DNA from: Kibdelosporangium sp. MJ126-NF4
Lineage (GTDB): Bacteria > Actinomycetota > Actinomycetes > Mycobacteriales > Pseudonocardiaceae
Direction: 5' to 3'
Length of the DNA stretch: 64,000 nt
Assembly (NCBI RefSeq): GCF_000826545.1
Contig: NZ_CDME01000011.1
Location: 770,001-834,000, forward strand
Shown here one piece after another: positions 53,160 through 61,518 of the stretch; position 1 is the stretch's first letter; every line of letters starts with the position of its first letter. The position numbers and the translations under genes are program-made. The notes under the pieces are model-generated. The model was given only the letters and a program-made list of their open reading frames with translations, was not told the origin of the DNA and searched no databases.

Positions 53160-55433
53160 CTAGCTCATGCCCCACCGAGGGGCGGTAGTGGCTGCGGGCA
53201 CATCCCTCGGCCGGACGTCCGGTCGGCTGCCCCGAGGGGCGACAACTGCGGTTTCGCCTCGCCTGAGCCGGATCTCGGCCGTGCCCGGTGCCGTCTCCCG
53301 CCACGGCAGCCTGCGCCCGTGTTCGTCCCGTACGTCCAGTTCACCGGAAATCCCGTGCCGCAACGACAAAGGCGCGCCCGCATGGCTGCGGACAGTGATC
53401 CACTCGGTGCGACCGGCTCGGCGTGCCGCGCTGACGTCGAACGCGCCTTGTACCCGCAGGTTGTCGATGGCAGCGTCCGGCCATGGCAGCGCGGGGAAGA
53501 CCTTCACCACACCGGGGTCGCTGTCGACGAGCATGTCCAAAACGGACTGCGCGGCCGTCAGCGGGCTCTCGATCGCGAGGTTTGTGCCCTCCTTGTACAT
53601 GGTGTTGGGCATCAGCTGGGCGATCCCGATGACGTTGCCGTCCAGCAGGTGACGCAGGTACGACAACGCCTGCTCCGGTTGGCCCATCATCGAGGACATC
53701 GACGACGCGGCCGGATAGCTGTACCCGGCCCATGCCGAGCGCATGCTCGACCAGTGCTCGAAGGTGCGGCGGATGCTGTCGCGGTCGGCGGGGTTGTCCC
53801 AGGTCTTCTCCCGCAACGGGTGCATCCACAGCATGTGCGAGAAGTGCCGGTGGGATTGGGTGAGCGCGACGTCCTTGCCGATCATGACGCCCTGCGCGTT
53901 CTCGTGGTACGGCGTCAGCCTTGTCGCCACGTCACGCCACCGCGGATCGGGCTTGACCCGCAGTTCCTCGGCGAGTTGCGGCAGGATGCCCGCCGCCCAA
54001 CGGATCAACGACAGGTCGTACGTGCAGTCCTCGGCGTCGTGGATCTCCGGCGAACGGGTCAGCGGCAGGTGCAGCTTGCCGTCGGCGCCCTCGACGAGGA
54101 AGTGCAGGTAGAAGTTGAGGGCCTTGGTCAGGATCGGGAACAGCACGTCCTGCAGCACCCAGCGTTCCCTGGTGTGCTGGTAGGAGACCCACACGCCGTG
54201 CATGGCCCAGATCAGGTTGCCGGTCTGGTCGGTCTTGGTGCTCGTGCCCGGCCTGCCGACGGTGGCGTTGCCGGGGATCTGCGCGCCCAGCTTGGGGCCG
54301 CCGGACCGCAGGGTCCGGTCGCCGGGATGGGCCAGCGCGTACGTTTTGCCGTCGCGGTAGTCCGGCGGCACGGAGAGCGTGAGATTCTCGTGGTAGCGCC
54401 GGAAAGTCTCGGTGACGGCGTCCAGCTCCGGGTGGTTCGATCCGTTCACCAGCGGGTACGAGACCTGGACGTTGAGGTTCCACCACACCGCGGTCCAACT
54501 GCCGCCGCCGTCGGGGAACCACGGCCCCCACTCGGTCACGACCGGCGCGTTCCGCCTTGTCGCACAGGCCATCTTGTACAGCTGGATCCAGTAGAAGCGC
54601 TGCACCCACTTGTCCGGCACGGAAACCAGGCTGCGGGTGTAGTAGGCGTTCCACCACGCGCGGTGGGTCGCGACAATCGGCGGGATCATCACCTTGGCGA
54701 GCGCCTCGGCCAGCCCGGTCGAGTTCGGATAGCCATAGTGGACGGTCGCGGTCAGGATCTTCCGTGTGCCGAAACGCCTTTCCTGCCACGCCGTGCTGTA
54801 GCCGCCGCCCGCGACGAGCGGCTGCTCGACATAGTTGCGGCCGATCCTCGGCGCCGGGTTCCCGACGTAGTCCGGCGGGATGCGGATCGTGCGCGTGGTG
54901 TGCGAGGGCAGCGGAGCGAAGCCCCACTGGCCGTCGCCGGTCGTGGAGATCATGAGAACGCCGGTCTCGTTGTGCACCAACGCTTCGAACTTCAGGCTGC
55001 CCTGCGTCGTGGTGACCGTGCCGCCGAGTTCGGCGTTCCACAGGTCGAGCGTCCAGTCGACCGCGGTCACGGCGCCGGGCAGGGTGAGCGTGAGGTAGCC
55101 GATCGGCAGCCGGGACAAGCCGACCGCCGCCTCCCACTGCGCACGCTGGTCCTGCACGAGACTGTGACTGAGCATGAACCGCAGGACGTTGGGCTCCGGC
55201 CCGCGGTAGACCTGGACACCGAGGAAACCGTTGCCGAGAAAGGGAGCGTTGTCCCACCCGGTGGGTACGCGCCGCCAGACCATGCGGGCATCGGTGACGA
55301 TCTGTTCGTGTACTGAGTCACGCCCTGGGGCAGGCCGGTTGACCGGCTCGGCCCACGCGACCGGATCTCCGGCCACCCAACCGCTGGTGAGGGCCGCGGC
55401 CCCCAGGAATGTCCGCCTTGACACATCCGCCAC
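53160..55433 (-). CDS. Tat-exported GH95-like glycoside hydrolase
   Basis: This 757-residue exported protein has a twin-arginine signal (SRRTFLGAAALTSGWVA). A beta-sandwich domain (WRRVPTGWDNAPFLGNGFLGVQVYRGPEPN) leads to an alpha/alpha barrel with features of family 95 enzymes: FYWIQLYKMACATRRN, TEWGPWFPDGGGSWTAVWWNLNVQ, RSPEIHDAEDCTYDLSLIRWAAGIL and HRHFSHMLWMHPLRE. A C-terminal beta domain ends it. Family 95 acts on alpha-L-fucosides or L-galactosides; the specificity here is only a guess. It starts with GTG and lies directly before the amidohydrolase gene. Confidence 0.78.
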   Translation of the reverse strand: MADVSRRTFLGAAALTSGWVAGDPVAWAEPVNRPAPGRDSVHEQIVTDARMVWRRVPTGWDNAPFLGNGFLGVQVYRGPEPNVLRFMLSHSLVQDQRAQWEAAVGLSRLPIGYLTLTLPGAVTAVDWTLDLWNAELGGTVTTTQGSLKFEALVHNETGVLMISTTGDGQWGFAPLPSHTTRTIRIPPDYVGNPAPRIGRNYVEQPLVAGGGYSTAWQERRFGTRKILTATVHYGYPNSTGLAEALAKVMIPPIVATHRAWWNAYYTRSLVSVPDKWVQRFYWIQLYKMACATRRNAPVVTEWGPWFPDGGGSWTAVWWNLNVQVSYPLVNGSNHPELDAVTETFRRYHENLTLSVPPDYRDGKTYALAHPGDRTLRSGGPKLGAQIPGNATVGRPGTSTKTDQTGNLIWAMHGVWVSYQHTRERWVLQDVLFPILTKALNFYLHFLVEGADGKLHLPLTRSPEIHDAEDCTYDLSLIRWAAGILPQLAEELRVKPDPRWRDVATRLTPYHENAQGVMIGKDVALTQSHRHFSHMLWMHPLREKTWDNPADRDSIRRTFEHWSSMRSAWAGYSYPAASSMSSMMGQPEQALSYLRHLLDGNVIGIAQLMPNTMYKEGTNLAIESPLTAAQSVLDMLVDSDPGVVKVFPALPWPDAAIDNLRVQGAFDVSAARRAGRTEWITVRSHAGAPLSLRHGISGELDVRDEHGRRLPWRETAPGTAEIRLRRGETAVVAPRGSRPDVRPRDVPAATTAPRWGMS

Positions 55434-55640
55434 GGCAGAAACATACGATGAATCAGGGGCTATTACCAGGACTTTGTCGCGATGTAACGGTATTCATCCG
55501 ATGACTTGGCGGTGTAAGCCCCGATGTGAACGTTCCGAGCAGGCACTTCAGATAGGCGAACAGAACGCGCGGTCGCCGCGGTCACGAACAGTGGTCAGCG
55601 GGCAGGCGCCACCTGCGCGCCCGCCCATGCCCAGACCGGT
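55434..55640. other. Gap upstream of the GH95-like gene, with a terminator-like inverted repeat
   Basis: No gene is seen in these 207 bases. The right part carries GCGGGC...GCCCGC (55598-55624), a likely end for the carboxymuconolactone decarboxylase-family transcript. The left part must hold the promoter of the GH95-like gene and is AT-richer (CAGGACTTTGTCGCGATGTA). Confidence 0.45.
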
Positions 55641-56111
55641 TTACCCGTGCTGCCCGACCTTGTAGTCGCCGCCGGGCTGCCGGGTGATGACGTTCAGCCG
55701 GTTGAACGCGTTGATGAGCGCGATCGTCGTCACGAGGGCCACAAGTTGTTCCTCGTCAAAGTGTTTGGCCGCGTTCGCCCACACCTCGTCGGTGACGTCG
55801 CCGGCGTCGGCGAGGCGGGTGCCCTGCTCGGTGAGTTCCAGCGCGGCCCGTTCCGCGTCGGTGAACACCGTCGCCTCCCGCCACGTCGCGACCAGGTTCA
55901 GCCGCAGTGCCGTCTCCCCCGCGTGCAGGGCATCCTTGGTGTGCATGTCGAGACAGCCCGCGCAGCCGTTGATCTGGCTGGCGCGGATCATCACCAGTTG
56001 CGCGGTCGCCGGTGGCAGCCCCGCGTCGGCGGTGGCCTTGCCGGCCCCGACGAAGTACTTCACGAGCTTCGGTCCGGTCTGGGTGTTGAAGAAGTTGAGC
56101 CGAGCCTGCAT
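55641..56111 (-). CDS. Carboxymuconolactone decarboxylase / AhpD-fold protein
   Basis: This 156-residue alpha-helical protein carries the AhpD redox motif CxxCxxxH: SQINGCAGCLDMHTKDALHAGE. The Cys pair supports a peroxidase or alkylhydroperoxidase-like role. ATG 56111 follows GGAGATCACC. It lies directly downstream of the ECF41 sigma factor gene, the usual partner of this sigma group, and a promoter motif nearly identical to the sigma gene's own lies between the two genes. Confidence 0.9.
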   Translation of the reverse strand: MQARLNFFNTQTGPKLVKYFVGAGKATADAGLPPATAQLVMIRASQINGCAGCLDMHTKDALHAGETALRLNLVATWREATVFTDAERAALELTEQGTRLADAGDVTDEVWANAAKHFDEEQLVALVTTIALINAFNRLNVITRQPGGDYKVGQHG

Positions 56112-56148
56112 GGTGATCTCCTGCGTTGTAGGTGCTGTCACCTACTTC

Positions 56149-56174
56149 GACGAGCAGGCCCGGCAAGAGGTAAC
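56149..56174 (-). promoter_or_regulatory. ECF41-type promoter motif GTTACC-16-CGTC before the AhpD-like gene
   Basis: On the minus strand GTTACC (56169-56174) and CGTC (56149-56152) are separated by 16 bases, 37 bases upstream of the AhpD-like start. This is close to the TGTCACA-16-CGTC form reported for ECF41 promoters. The same pair occurs before the sigma gene. Confidence 0.7.
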
Positions 56175-56179
56175 AACTT

Positions 56180-57064
56180 CTACTCCCCAGGCGCGGCCAG
56201 TTCCACCGACGCCAGCCGCTTCGGGTCGCTGATCGACTGGATCTCAGTGATCCGGCCGTCGACGACAGTGCACGCCATCACGCTGAGCAGCTTGCCGTTC
56301 GGTGCCCACGCGGCGATTCCGGGCTCGCCGTTGACGAGCACCGGGCGCGCGGCCACCTTGGCGCGAGCGCCACGCTGGGCCCTGGCCGCGATCTCGGCCG
56401 CCCCCAACCGAACGACGACCTCGCCACGCGTGGTGTGCGTGCGCCATGTCACGTCCGGGTCGAGAACCTGGAGCAGCCCTTCGAAGTCGCCTTCCCGCGC
56501 CGCCGTGAGAAACGCGGTGACCACGGCACGCTGCTGCGCGCGTTCCTCAGTCGAGCGCCGGGCGCCCTGCACTTTCCGGCGGGCGCGGCTGGCGAGCATC
56601 TTGGTCGCGTCCGTCGACTTGCCGAGGATCTGGCCGATCTCGTCGAACGGCACCGCGAACATGTCGTGCAGCACGAACGCCAGCCGCTCGGCGGGCCGCA
56701 GGGCGTCGAGCACCACCAGCAGCGCCAGGCCGACCGACTCGGTGAGCAGCGCGTCGTCCTCGGGATCTGTCCCGTCGTCCGCGACCACCACGAGGTCAAG
56801 CACCTGATCGTCATAGGACGCCTCAGGCCGGGACTTGCGTGACCGCAGGACGTCGATGCAGACGCGCCCCACCACCGTGGTCAGCCAACCGGCGAGGTTG
56901 TCGATCGCGCCCGTGTCCTGACGCGACAACCGCAGCCACGCCTCCTGCACAGCGTCCTCGGCGTCCGCCCGCGATCCGAGCATCCGCTGCGCCACTGCCA
57001 CCAGACGCCCCCGCTGCTCCTCGAAGGCTTCGGCCACAGTCGCCTCCGGGCCTGATCCGGTCAT
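56180..57064 (-). CDS. sigJ: ECF41-family sigma factor (SigJ-like) with SnoaL-like C-terminal extension
   Basis: This 294-residue extracytoplasmic-function sigma factor has region 2 (RLVAVAQRMLGSRADAEDAVQEAWLRLSR) and region 4 (LRPAERLAFVLHDMFAVPFDEIGQILGKSTDATKMLASRARRKVQ). The long C-terminal domain (VVTAFLTAAREGDFEGLLQVLDPDVTWRTHTTRG ... ) is SnoaL-like and controls activity in ECF41 proteins without an anti-sigma factor. It lies upstream of the AhpD-like gene, the commonest partner. A self-directed promoter motif lies before its start at 57064. Confidence 0.92.
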   Translation of the reverse strand: MTGSGPEATVAEAFEEQRGRLVAVAQRMLGSRADAEDAVQEAWLRLSRQDTGAIDNLAGWLTTVVGRVCIDVLRSRKSRPEASYDDQVLDLVVVADDGTDPEDDALLTESVGLALLVVLDALRPAERLAFVLHDMFAVPFDEIGQILGKSTDATKMLASRARRKVQGARRSTEERAQQRAVVTAFLTAAREGDFEGLLQVLDPDVTWRTHTTRGEVVVRLGAAEIAARAQRGARAKVAARPVLVNGEPGIAAWAPNGKLLSVMACTVVDGRITEIQSISDPKRLASVELAAPGE

Positions 57065-57102
57065 GGTGTCACCTTCCTCGATCGAATCCCGTCATGAACG
57101 AT

Positions 57103-57128
57103 GACGAGCGCAGCAGGCCAGAGGTAAC
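57103..57128 (-). promoter_or_regulatory. ECF41-type promoter motif GTTACC-16-CGTC before the sigma gene
   Basis: On the minus strand GTTACC (57123-57128) and CGTC (57103-57106) have the same 16-base spacing as the motif before the AhpD-like gene, 38 bases upstream of the sigma start. This suggests autoregulation. The first bases of the spacer (TCT) and its last two (CT) are also shared. Confidence 0.7.
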
Positions 57129-57134
57129 CGCGCA

Positions 57135-57677
57135 CTAGCGCGCACCCTCAACGGGCGGCATCAAGGGCGGTTCATGCTCCTCCGCGGCCGTGACGACCTT
57201 GCGGAGCAGCGTGGACAGTTGCTCGAGTTCGCCGTCGGTGAGGACCGCGAGCAGCGCGTGTTCGGTCGCCGCCTGGTCCTCGATCGTGGCCTCCCACTTG
57301 TGGTGGCCGAGGTCGGTGAGGCCGACCAGCAGCCGTCGCCGGTCGGCCGGGTCCTGGATCCGGATGAGGTGGCCCGAGTTCTCCAGCCGCTCCAGTCTGC
57401 TGGTGAGCGTGGCGGGGTGCGTGTCCAGCGCCTTGGCCAGCCAGGTCGGGCTGACCTGGTACGGCGGCCCGGCCGAGCGGATCCGCCACAGGATGTCGTA
57501 CTCCCAGCCCTTGAGGTCGCGGGCGGCGAGCCCGGCCGCCCGGCGCCGCTGCAGCAGCCGGACAAGCCCCTGCATCCGGGTGACCGTGCCTTCGACGTGC
57601 ACATCGAGGTCGGGCACCTGCCTCGACCAGTAGGCGATGTGTTGATCAACGGAATCGGCCACAGCTGATACTATCAT
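57135..57677 (-). CDS. MarR-family transcriptional regulator
   Basis: This 180-residue winged-helix regulator has a helical N-terminus, then GWEYDILWRIRSAGPPYQVSPTWLAKALDTHPATLTSRLERLENSGHLIRIQDPADRRRLLVGLTDLG, the full wing motif (DRR) of MarR proteins. Start ATG 57677 lies inside a palindromic AT-rich site, so GTG 57662 may be used instead. It is divergent from the esterase gene across 38 bases. The esterase is the likely target. The downstream ECF41 gene starts 71 bases after its stop on the same strand. Confidence 0.88.
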   Translation of the reverse strand: MIVSAVADSVDQHIAYWSRQVPDLDVHVEGTVTRMQGLVRLLQRRRAAGLAARDLKGWEYDILWRIRSAGPPYQVSPTWLAKALDTHPATLTSRLERLENSGHLIRIQDPADRRRLLVGLTDLGHHKWEATIEDQAATEHALLAVLTDGELEQLSTLLRKVVTAAEEHEPPLMPPVEGAR

Positions 57678-57692
57678 TTCAAATAATATGAT
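57673..57692. promoter_or_regulatory. Candidate MarR operator ATCAT-10-ATGAT
   Basis: An imperfect 20-base AT-rich palindrome lies between the divergent MarR and esterase genes, in an otherwise GC-rich region, and overlaps the MarR ATG. Its place, centred near the start, and its size fit a MarR dimer site. Confidence 0.55.
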
Positions 57693-57715
57693 TTCGTAGT
57701 AAAACTGGGGGTTCC

Positions 57716-58744
57716 ATGCCGCTCTGGCCACCCGGCTTCGCCGGACGGATCGACGAGCACACCATCGACAGCGAACTGCTGCGCGACAACCCATTGGGCG
57801 ACCCACACCGCAGGCCACTGTGGGTCTACACGCCACCGGGGTACGACAACGAGCCAGAACGCCGCTACCCAGTCGTCTACCTGCTGCTCGGCTTCACCGG
57901 AACAGTGCCCATGTGGAGCAACCAGCCACTGGCGTACCGCAAGTCGGTGCCGGTCGCGATGGACGAGACATTCGCCCGTGGCGAGGCCCCGCCGATGATC
58001 CTGGTGTTCGTGGACGCCTGGACAACCTACGGCGGCAGCCAGTACATCGACTCGGCCGGAACCGGCCGCTATCACTCGTACCTGTGCGAGGAGATCGTGC
58101 CGTGGGTCGACGCCCACTACCGCACACAGGCACACCGCGATCATCGAGCCATCGCAGGCAAGTCCAGCGGCGGCCTCGGCGCCGTGGTCACGTCGATGCT
58201 GCGCCCGGACCTGTTCGGCGCGTTCGCCACCCACTCCGGCGACTCGCTGTCGGAAGCGCAGTACATCCCCCACTTCCTCATGGCTGCACGGCACCTACGC
58301 GCCTACGACGGGGACATCTTCGCCTGGTGGAAGGACTTCCGGTCCCGTGTCTCCTTCACCAAGGAAGAAGACATGCGCCTGCTGGAAATCCTCGGCGTGT
58401 CAGCCTGCTTCTCCCCGGACACTGACGGAAAACCACAACTGCCCTTCGACCCGGTGACAGGAGCACTGGAACCGGAGACCTGGCAGCGCTGGCTGAACTG
58501 GGACCCAGTCCGAATGGCCCCGAACCACGCGTCGGACCTGCGATCCATGCGCGCGATCTGGATCGACGCGGGAACCAGCGACGAATGGTTCCTCGACCTC
58601 GGCGCCCTGGCCCTGAACAAAGCAGTGACCGAAGCAGGAGTAGCCGATGAGAACATCCACTTCGAACTGTTCGACGGCGGCCACTTCGCGATCGAGTACC
58701 GCCAACCGCTGGCCCTGACCTGGCTCGCCCACCGCTTGAGCTAG
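57716..58744 (+). CDS. Alpha/beta-hydrolase esterase (esterase D/enterochelin esterase-like)
   Basis: This 342-residue cytoplasmic esterase has PLWVYTPPGYDNEPERRYPVVYLLLGFTGT, the nucleophile motif IAGKSSGGLGAVV (Ser near residue 145) and a C-terminal His in FDGGHFAIEYR. The Asp is probably in DAGTSDEWFLD. The form is that of the putative esterase family that includes enterochelin and S-formylglutathione esterases. The divergent MarR regulator suggests induction by its ester substrate, which is unknown. A hairpin at 58765-58793 follows the stop. Confidence 0.88.
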   Translation: MPLWPPGFAGRIDEHTIDSELLRDNPLGDPHRRPLWVYTPPGYDNEPERRYPVVYLLLGFTGTVPMWSNQPLAYRKSVPVAMDETFARGEAPPMILVFVDAWTTYGGSQYIDSAGTGRYHSYLCEEIVPWVDAHYRTQAHRDHRAIAGKSSGGLGAVVTSMLRPDLFGAFATHSGDSLSEAQYIPHFLMAARHLRAYDGDIFAWWKDFRSRVSFTKEEDMRLLEILGVSACFSPDTDGKPQLPFDPVTGALEPETWQRWLNWDPVRMAPNHASDLRSMRAIWIDAGTSDEWFLDLGALALNKAVTEAGVADENIHFELFDGGHFAIEYRQPLALTWLAHRLS

Positions 58745-58764
58745 GGCCTGTTGCCGTGACCTGG

Positions 58765-58793
58765 GCAGGTCTGGCCGCTTGCGCCAGACCTGC
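58765..58793 (+). terminator. Hairpin GCAGGTCTGGC/GCCAGACCTGC after the esterase gene
   Basis: Perfect 11-base arms with a seven-base loop begin 21 bases after the esterase stop. It is probably its terminator, and it marks the edge of the IS21 remnant to its right. Confidence 0.8.
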
Positions 58794-58799
58794 TGCCGA

Positions 58800-58970
58800 G
58801 CGGTGATCGACACATCGGTGGCGTGGTGCTCGTCGATCAGCCGGTCGAAGATCCGCGTCGTGGTATGCCGTTGTTTGCGCGGTGCGTCCAGGTCGTCACG
58901 AAGCCAGCCGTCGATCACCGGCTTGTAGTCGTCCAGTCGCGAGCCCCGTTTCGGCTGCGGTTCAGGTGGC
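58800..58970 (-). pseudogene. Fragment of an IS21-family transposase (IstA-like)
   Basis: The minus strand reads KPPEPQPKRGSRLDDYKPVIDGWLRDDLDAPRKQRHTTTRIFDRLIDEH, then HATDVSI. This matches the segment of IstA proteins between the N-terminal HTH and the catalytic domain. There is no HTH part upstream and no DDE core downstream: the reading turns to unrelated residues at about 58800 and stops. No inverted repeats or istB were seen. It is a decayed fragment, and its right edge runs into the altered end of the DHFR-like gene. Confidence 0.75.
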
Positions 58971-59582
58971 TTCGGCCACGCCGCCGTCAGCGCCGCGGCC
59001 ACTGTGTCGGCTACCGGCGCTGTCACGCGTGTAGGTGAGCATGACGACCCCGGTCTGGAGGGTCTTGACGTTCGTGAGGCTCAGCGCCTGCTGCCTCAGT
59101 CCCTTGTCAGGAAACAGTCTTCGGCCCCGGCCGAGTGTGATGGGGAAGATCGACAGCTTGTAGGTGTCAACCAGGTCATGGTCTGCGAGGTGACGCATGA
59201 GGGTGGCGCTTCCGTACATGATGATGTCCTTGCCGGGCTCGTGCTTGAGCGAGGAGATCCGCTCGATCACATCGCCGCCGATAACTTCGGCATTCCAGTC
59301 GAGCCGCCCGGCCAAAGTGGTGGAGGCGACGAGCTTCGGCATCGAATTGATCCGTTCGAGGTACTCCCCGTCGGCACCACTCCAAGTCCGTGACAGCAAC
59401 TCGTAGGTCACCCGGCCACACAGGAACGTGTCGCAGCCAGCAAGCTGCTCGATCGAGTCCGCCACGGCCTCGTCGTCGAAGTAGCCGCCGGCCCAGCCAC
59501 CATCGGCCGTCTCCCCAAAGCCTCCCGGATCCTGAATCACCCCGTCGAGGGTGACCAGCGCTGCGGCGTGCAGGCGTCTCAT
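58962..59582 (-). CDS. Dihydrofolate-reductase-like protein (RibD C-terminal family), C-terminus altered
   Basis: This 206-residue protein follows the actinomycete DHFR/RibD-C domain family: LVTLDGVIQDPGGF, GWAGGYFDDEAVADSIEQLAGCDTFLCGRVTYELLSRTW, KLVASTTL, IMYGSATLMRHLADHDLVDTYKLSIFPITLGRGRRLFPDKG and LQTGVVMLTYTR. The normal end is soon after VVMLTYTR; here about 22 more residues (SAGSRHSGRGADGGVAEAT) follow from the IS21 remnant. ATG 59582 overlaps the stop of the sigma gene by four bases. It is the last gene of a three-gene operon. Activity is likely a reductase, substrate unknown. Confidence 0.85.
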   Translation of the reverse strand: MRRLHAAALVTLDGVIQDPGGFGETADGGWAGGYFDDEAVADSIEQLAGCDTFLCGRVTYELLSRTWSGADGEYLERINSMPKLVASTTLAGRLDWNAEVIGGDVIERISSLKHEPGKDIIMYGSATLMRHLADHDLVDTYKLSIFPITLGRGRRLFPDKGLRQQALSLTNVKTLQTGVVMLTYTRDSAGSRHSGRGADGGVAEAT

Positions 59583-60541
59583 CGGACGGCCCCGCTGTGA
59601 ACGGCCGGCAGCCCGAACCGGCTCACCAGGGAGGCGTCGTCGTAGGAGACGATTCTGACGATGCGCGATCCGTCTACGGTGAGGACAGCTGCACCGAAAG
59701 CACGGTAGACGCCATCTGCGTCGCGACGATAGGACGCGGCGGCGGGCTGGCCGTTGGCGGCGCTGGGAACCAACACCCAGTCCCCTGGTCGGCCGACAGC
59801 CCGTTCCAGCACTGGCAGGCAGGCTGCCAGCCCGGAGTACCAGGTCGTGGACGGGGGAATCTCAAGGGCGGCGTCGCTGCTCAGAAGCCGCGTGAACGTC
59901 TCGATGTCTGCGGTCTCGAACGCGGTGATGAAGGCGTCCAACAGTTCACGCTCCTCCAATGCGCTCGGGACCTCAGCGGTCAGGACAGAAGGGTCGAGGT
60001 CCTGCACGCGTGTCCTGGCTCGCTGCAACGCACTCTTGACCGCAGGTGTGCTGCTGCCCAAAATGTGCGCCACCTCGCTCGCCTTGAATTCGAGTACTTC
60101 ACGAAGCAAGAAGACCGCCCGTTGCAGCGGTGGCAGGTGCTGCACACAGGCGATCAGCGCCAGCCGCACACTTTCCCGGGCCACGCTTGCCTCCGCCGGA
60201 TCATCACCGGACTCGCCAACAATCAGACCGTCGGGGATCAGTTGCACCCACAGGGCCTCCTCTTCGGCCGTGCCGAGACCTGAGGGCAGGACACGACGGT
60301 CGTGTCGGCGTAGCGCCGACAGGCACGAGTTGGTGGCAATGCGGTAGAGCCAGGTGCGAATCGATGACCGGTGCTCGAATTCATCTCGTGCACGCCACGC
60401 CTTCAGGTACGTCTCTTGCACGAGGTCCTCGGCTTCATCCACCGAGCCGAGCATCCGGTAGCAATGCGCCAGCAGTTCCCGCCGATGGGGTTCTGTCACA
60501 TCAGCAAAGTCCGCCGCCGAACTGGTGTCCACCTGCGTCAT
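59579..60541 (-). CDS. ECF sigma factor with SnoaL-like tail (TIGR02960/SigG-like)
   Basis: This 320-residue sigma factor has region 2 (ELLAHCYRMLGSVDEAEDLVQETYLKAWRARDEFEHRSSIRTWLYRIATNSCLSALRR) and region 4 (LPPLQRAVFLLREVLEFKASEVAHILGSSTPAVKSALQRARTRV). A C-terminal NTF2/SnoaL-like domain follows (LLDAFITAFETADIETFTRLLSSDAALEIPPSTTWYSG). It resembles the SigG-like ECF56 type. ATG 60541 overlaps the stop of the hydrolase gene. It is in an operon with the hydrolase and the DHFR-like gene, which it may control. No anti-sigma factor gene is next to it. Confidence 0.9.
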   Translation of the reverse strand: MTQVDTSSAADFADVTEPHRRELLAHCYRMLGSVDEAEDLVQETYLKAWRARDEFEHRSSIRTWLYRIATNSCLSALRRHDRRVLPSGLGTAEEEALWVQLIPDGLIVGESGDDPAEASVARESVRLALIACVQHLPPLQRAVFLLREVLEFKASEVAHILGSSTPAVKSALQRARTRVQDLDPSVLTAEVPSALEERELLDAFITAFETADIETFTRLLSSDAALEIPPSTTWYSGLAACLPVLERAVGRPGDWVLVPSAANGQPAAASYRRDADGVYRAFGAAVLTVDGSRIVRIVSYDDASLVSRFGLPAVHSGAVR

Positions 60542-61518
60542 GGTGCCCCGTCCTCCACTTCCGCAAGTGGTGGGGACCCGACTTTGGCGAGGGCCCACGA
60601 GGCAAGTCGGCCAAGCGCCTCGTCGGCGGTCGGTGAGCGTCCGGCGCCGAGCTGGAAGGTGTGCTGCTGGCCATCGAACACGTCCAGCCGCGTGTCGACT
60701 CCCGCATCGCGGGCGCGCTGGGCGAGTCGGCGGGCATCGTCCACAATCGCCTCGTCGCTCCCGGCCTGGACATACAACGGCGAGAGCCCCGCCAAGTCAG
60801 CATAGAGCGGGTTCACGGATGGATCCCGCGGGTCGCCGCTCTCGCCCAGGAGCATGCCGATGAGTGTCTGACCGATCTCGGGATCACCCAACAGCACATC
60901 CCGCTCGCGGTTGTACTCCAGCGATGCACTGGTCCGCTCCATGTCCACCCACGGCGACAGCAACATCGCTGCCGCCGGGAGCGGCAACCCCCGCTCGCGT
61001 GCTCGGAGCATCGCGGTCACGCAGAGTCCGCCACCAGCAGAGTCACCGGCAAGCGTGGTCCACTCCGGGGCATAGCCCTGCTCCAGTACCCAGGCATACG
61101 CCGAGACAGCGTCCTCGACCTGAGCCGGGTGCCGGTGCTCCGGTGACCGCCGATAGTCGAGGATCAGCGCGCGGAACCCCGTCGCCTTGGCGAGATGCCC
61201 AAACAGCTTTCGGTGCGTGTACATCGAGCATGTGGCGAACCCACCCCCATGAAAACACAGGATCACACCGCGATCGTGTGCCTGCTTGGGGGTCGCCCAC
61301 ATGGCGGCCAGACCACGGAGCTCGACCTCGTCGTAGTCGACCCCGCCTGGCTCGGCGGTAACGTCGCCGTAGCGCTCGACCACATCACGCCAGGCATCCA
61401 ATGACATATCAGGATGCATCTCGCGCCCCAGGTGCTCGAAGTGCGCCTTGACCACGTCGGTTCCCAACGCACTCACGTCTCGTTCTGGTGCTCGTCCTCT
61501 GTCGTCGCTCACGAACAT
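60538..61518 (-). CDS. Alpha/beta hydrolase, HSL/esterase family
   Basis: This 326-residue serine hydrolase has the HSL oxyanion motif CFHGGGFATCS near residue 88, the nucleophile GDSAGGGLC near 157, Asp in GSDEAIVDD near 257 and His in DGQQHTFQ near 287. It hydrolyses short acyl esters, probably in the cytoplasm. ATG 61518 is used; the longer reading to 61572 is less likely. It starts the three-gene operon with an ECF sigma factor and a DHFR-like protein. Confidence 0.9.
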   Translation of the reverse strand: MFVSDDRGRAPERDVSALGTDVVKAHFEHLGREMHPDMSLDAWRDVVERYGDVTAEPGGVDYDEVELRGLAAMWATPKQAHDRGVILCFHGGGFATCSMYTHRKLFGHLAKATGFRALILDYRRSPEHRHPAQVEDAVSAYAWVLEQGYAPEWTTLAGDSAGGGLCVTAMLRARERGLPLPAAAMLLSPWVDMERTSASLEYNRERDVLLGDPEIGQTLIGMLLGESGDPRDPSVNPLYADLAGLSPLYVQAGSDEAIVDDARRLAQRARDAGVDTRLDVFDGQQHTFQLGAGRSPTADEALGRLASWALAKVGSPPLAEVEDGAP

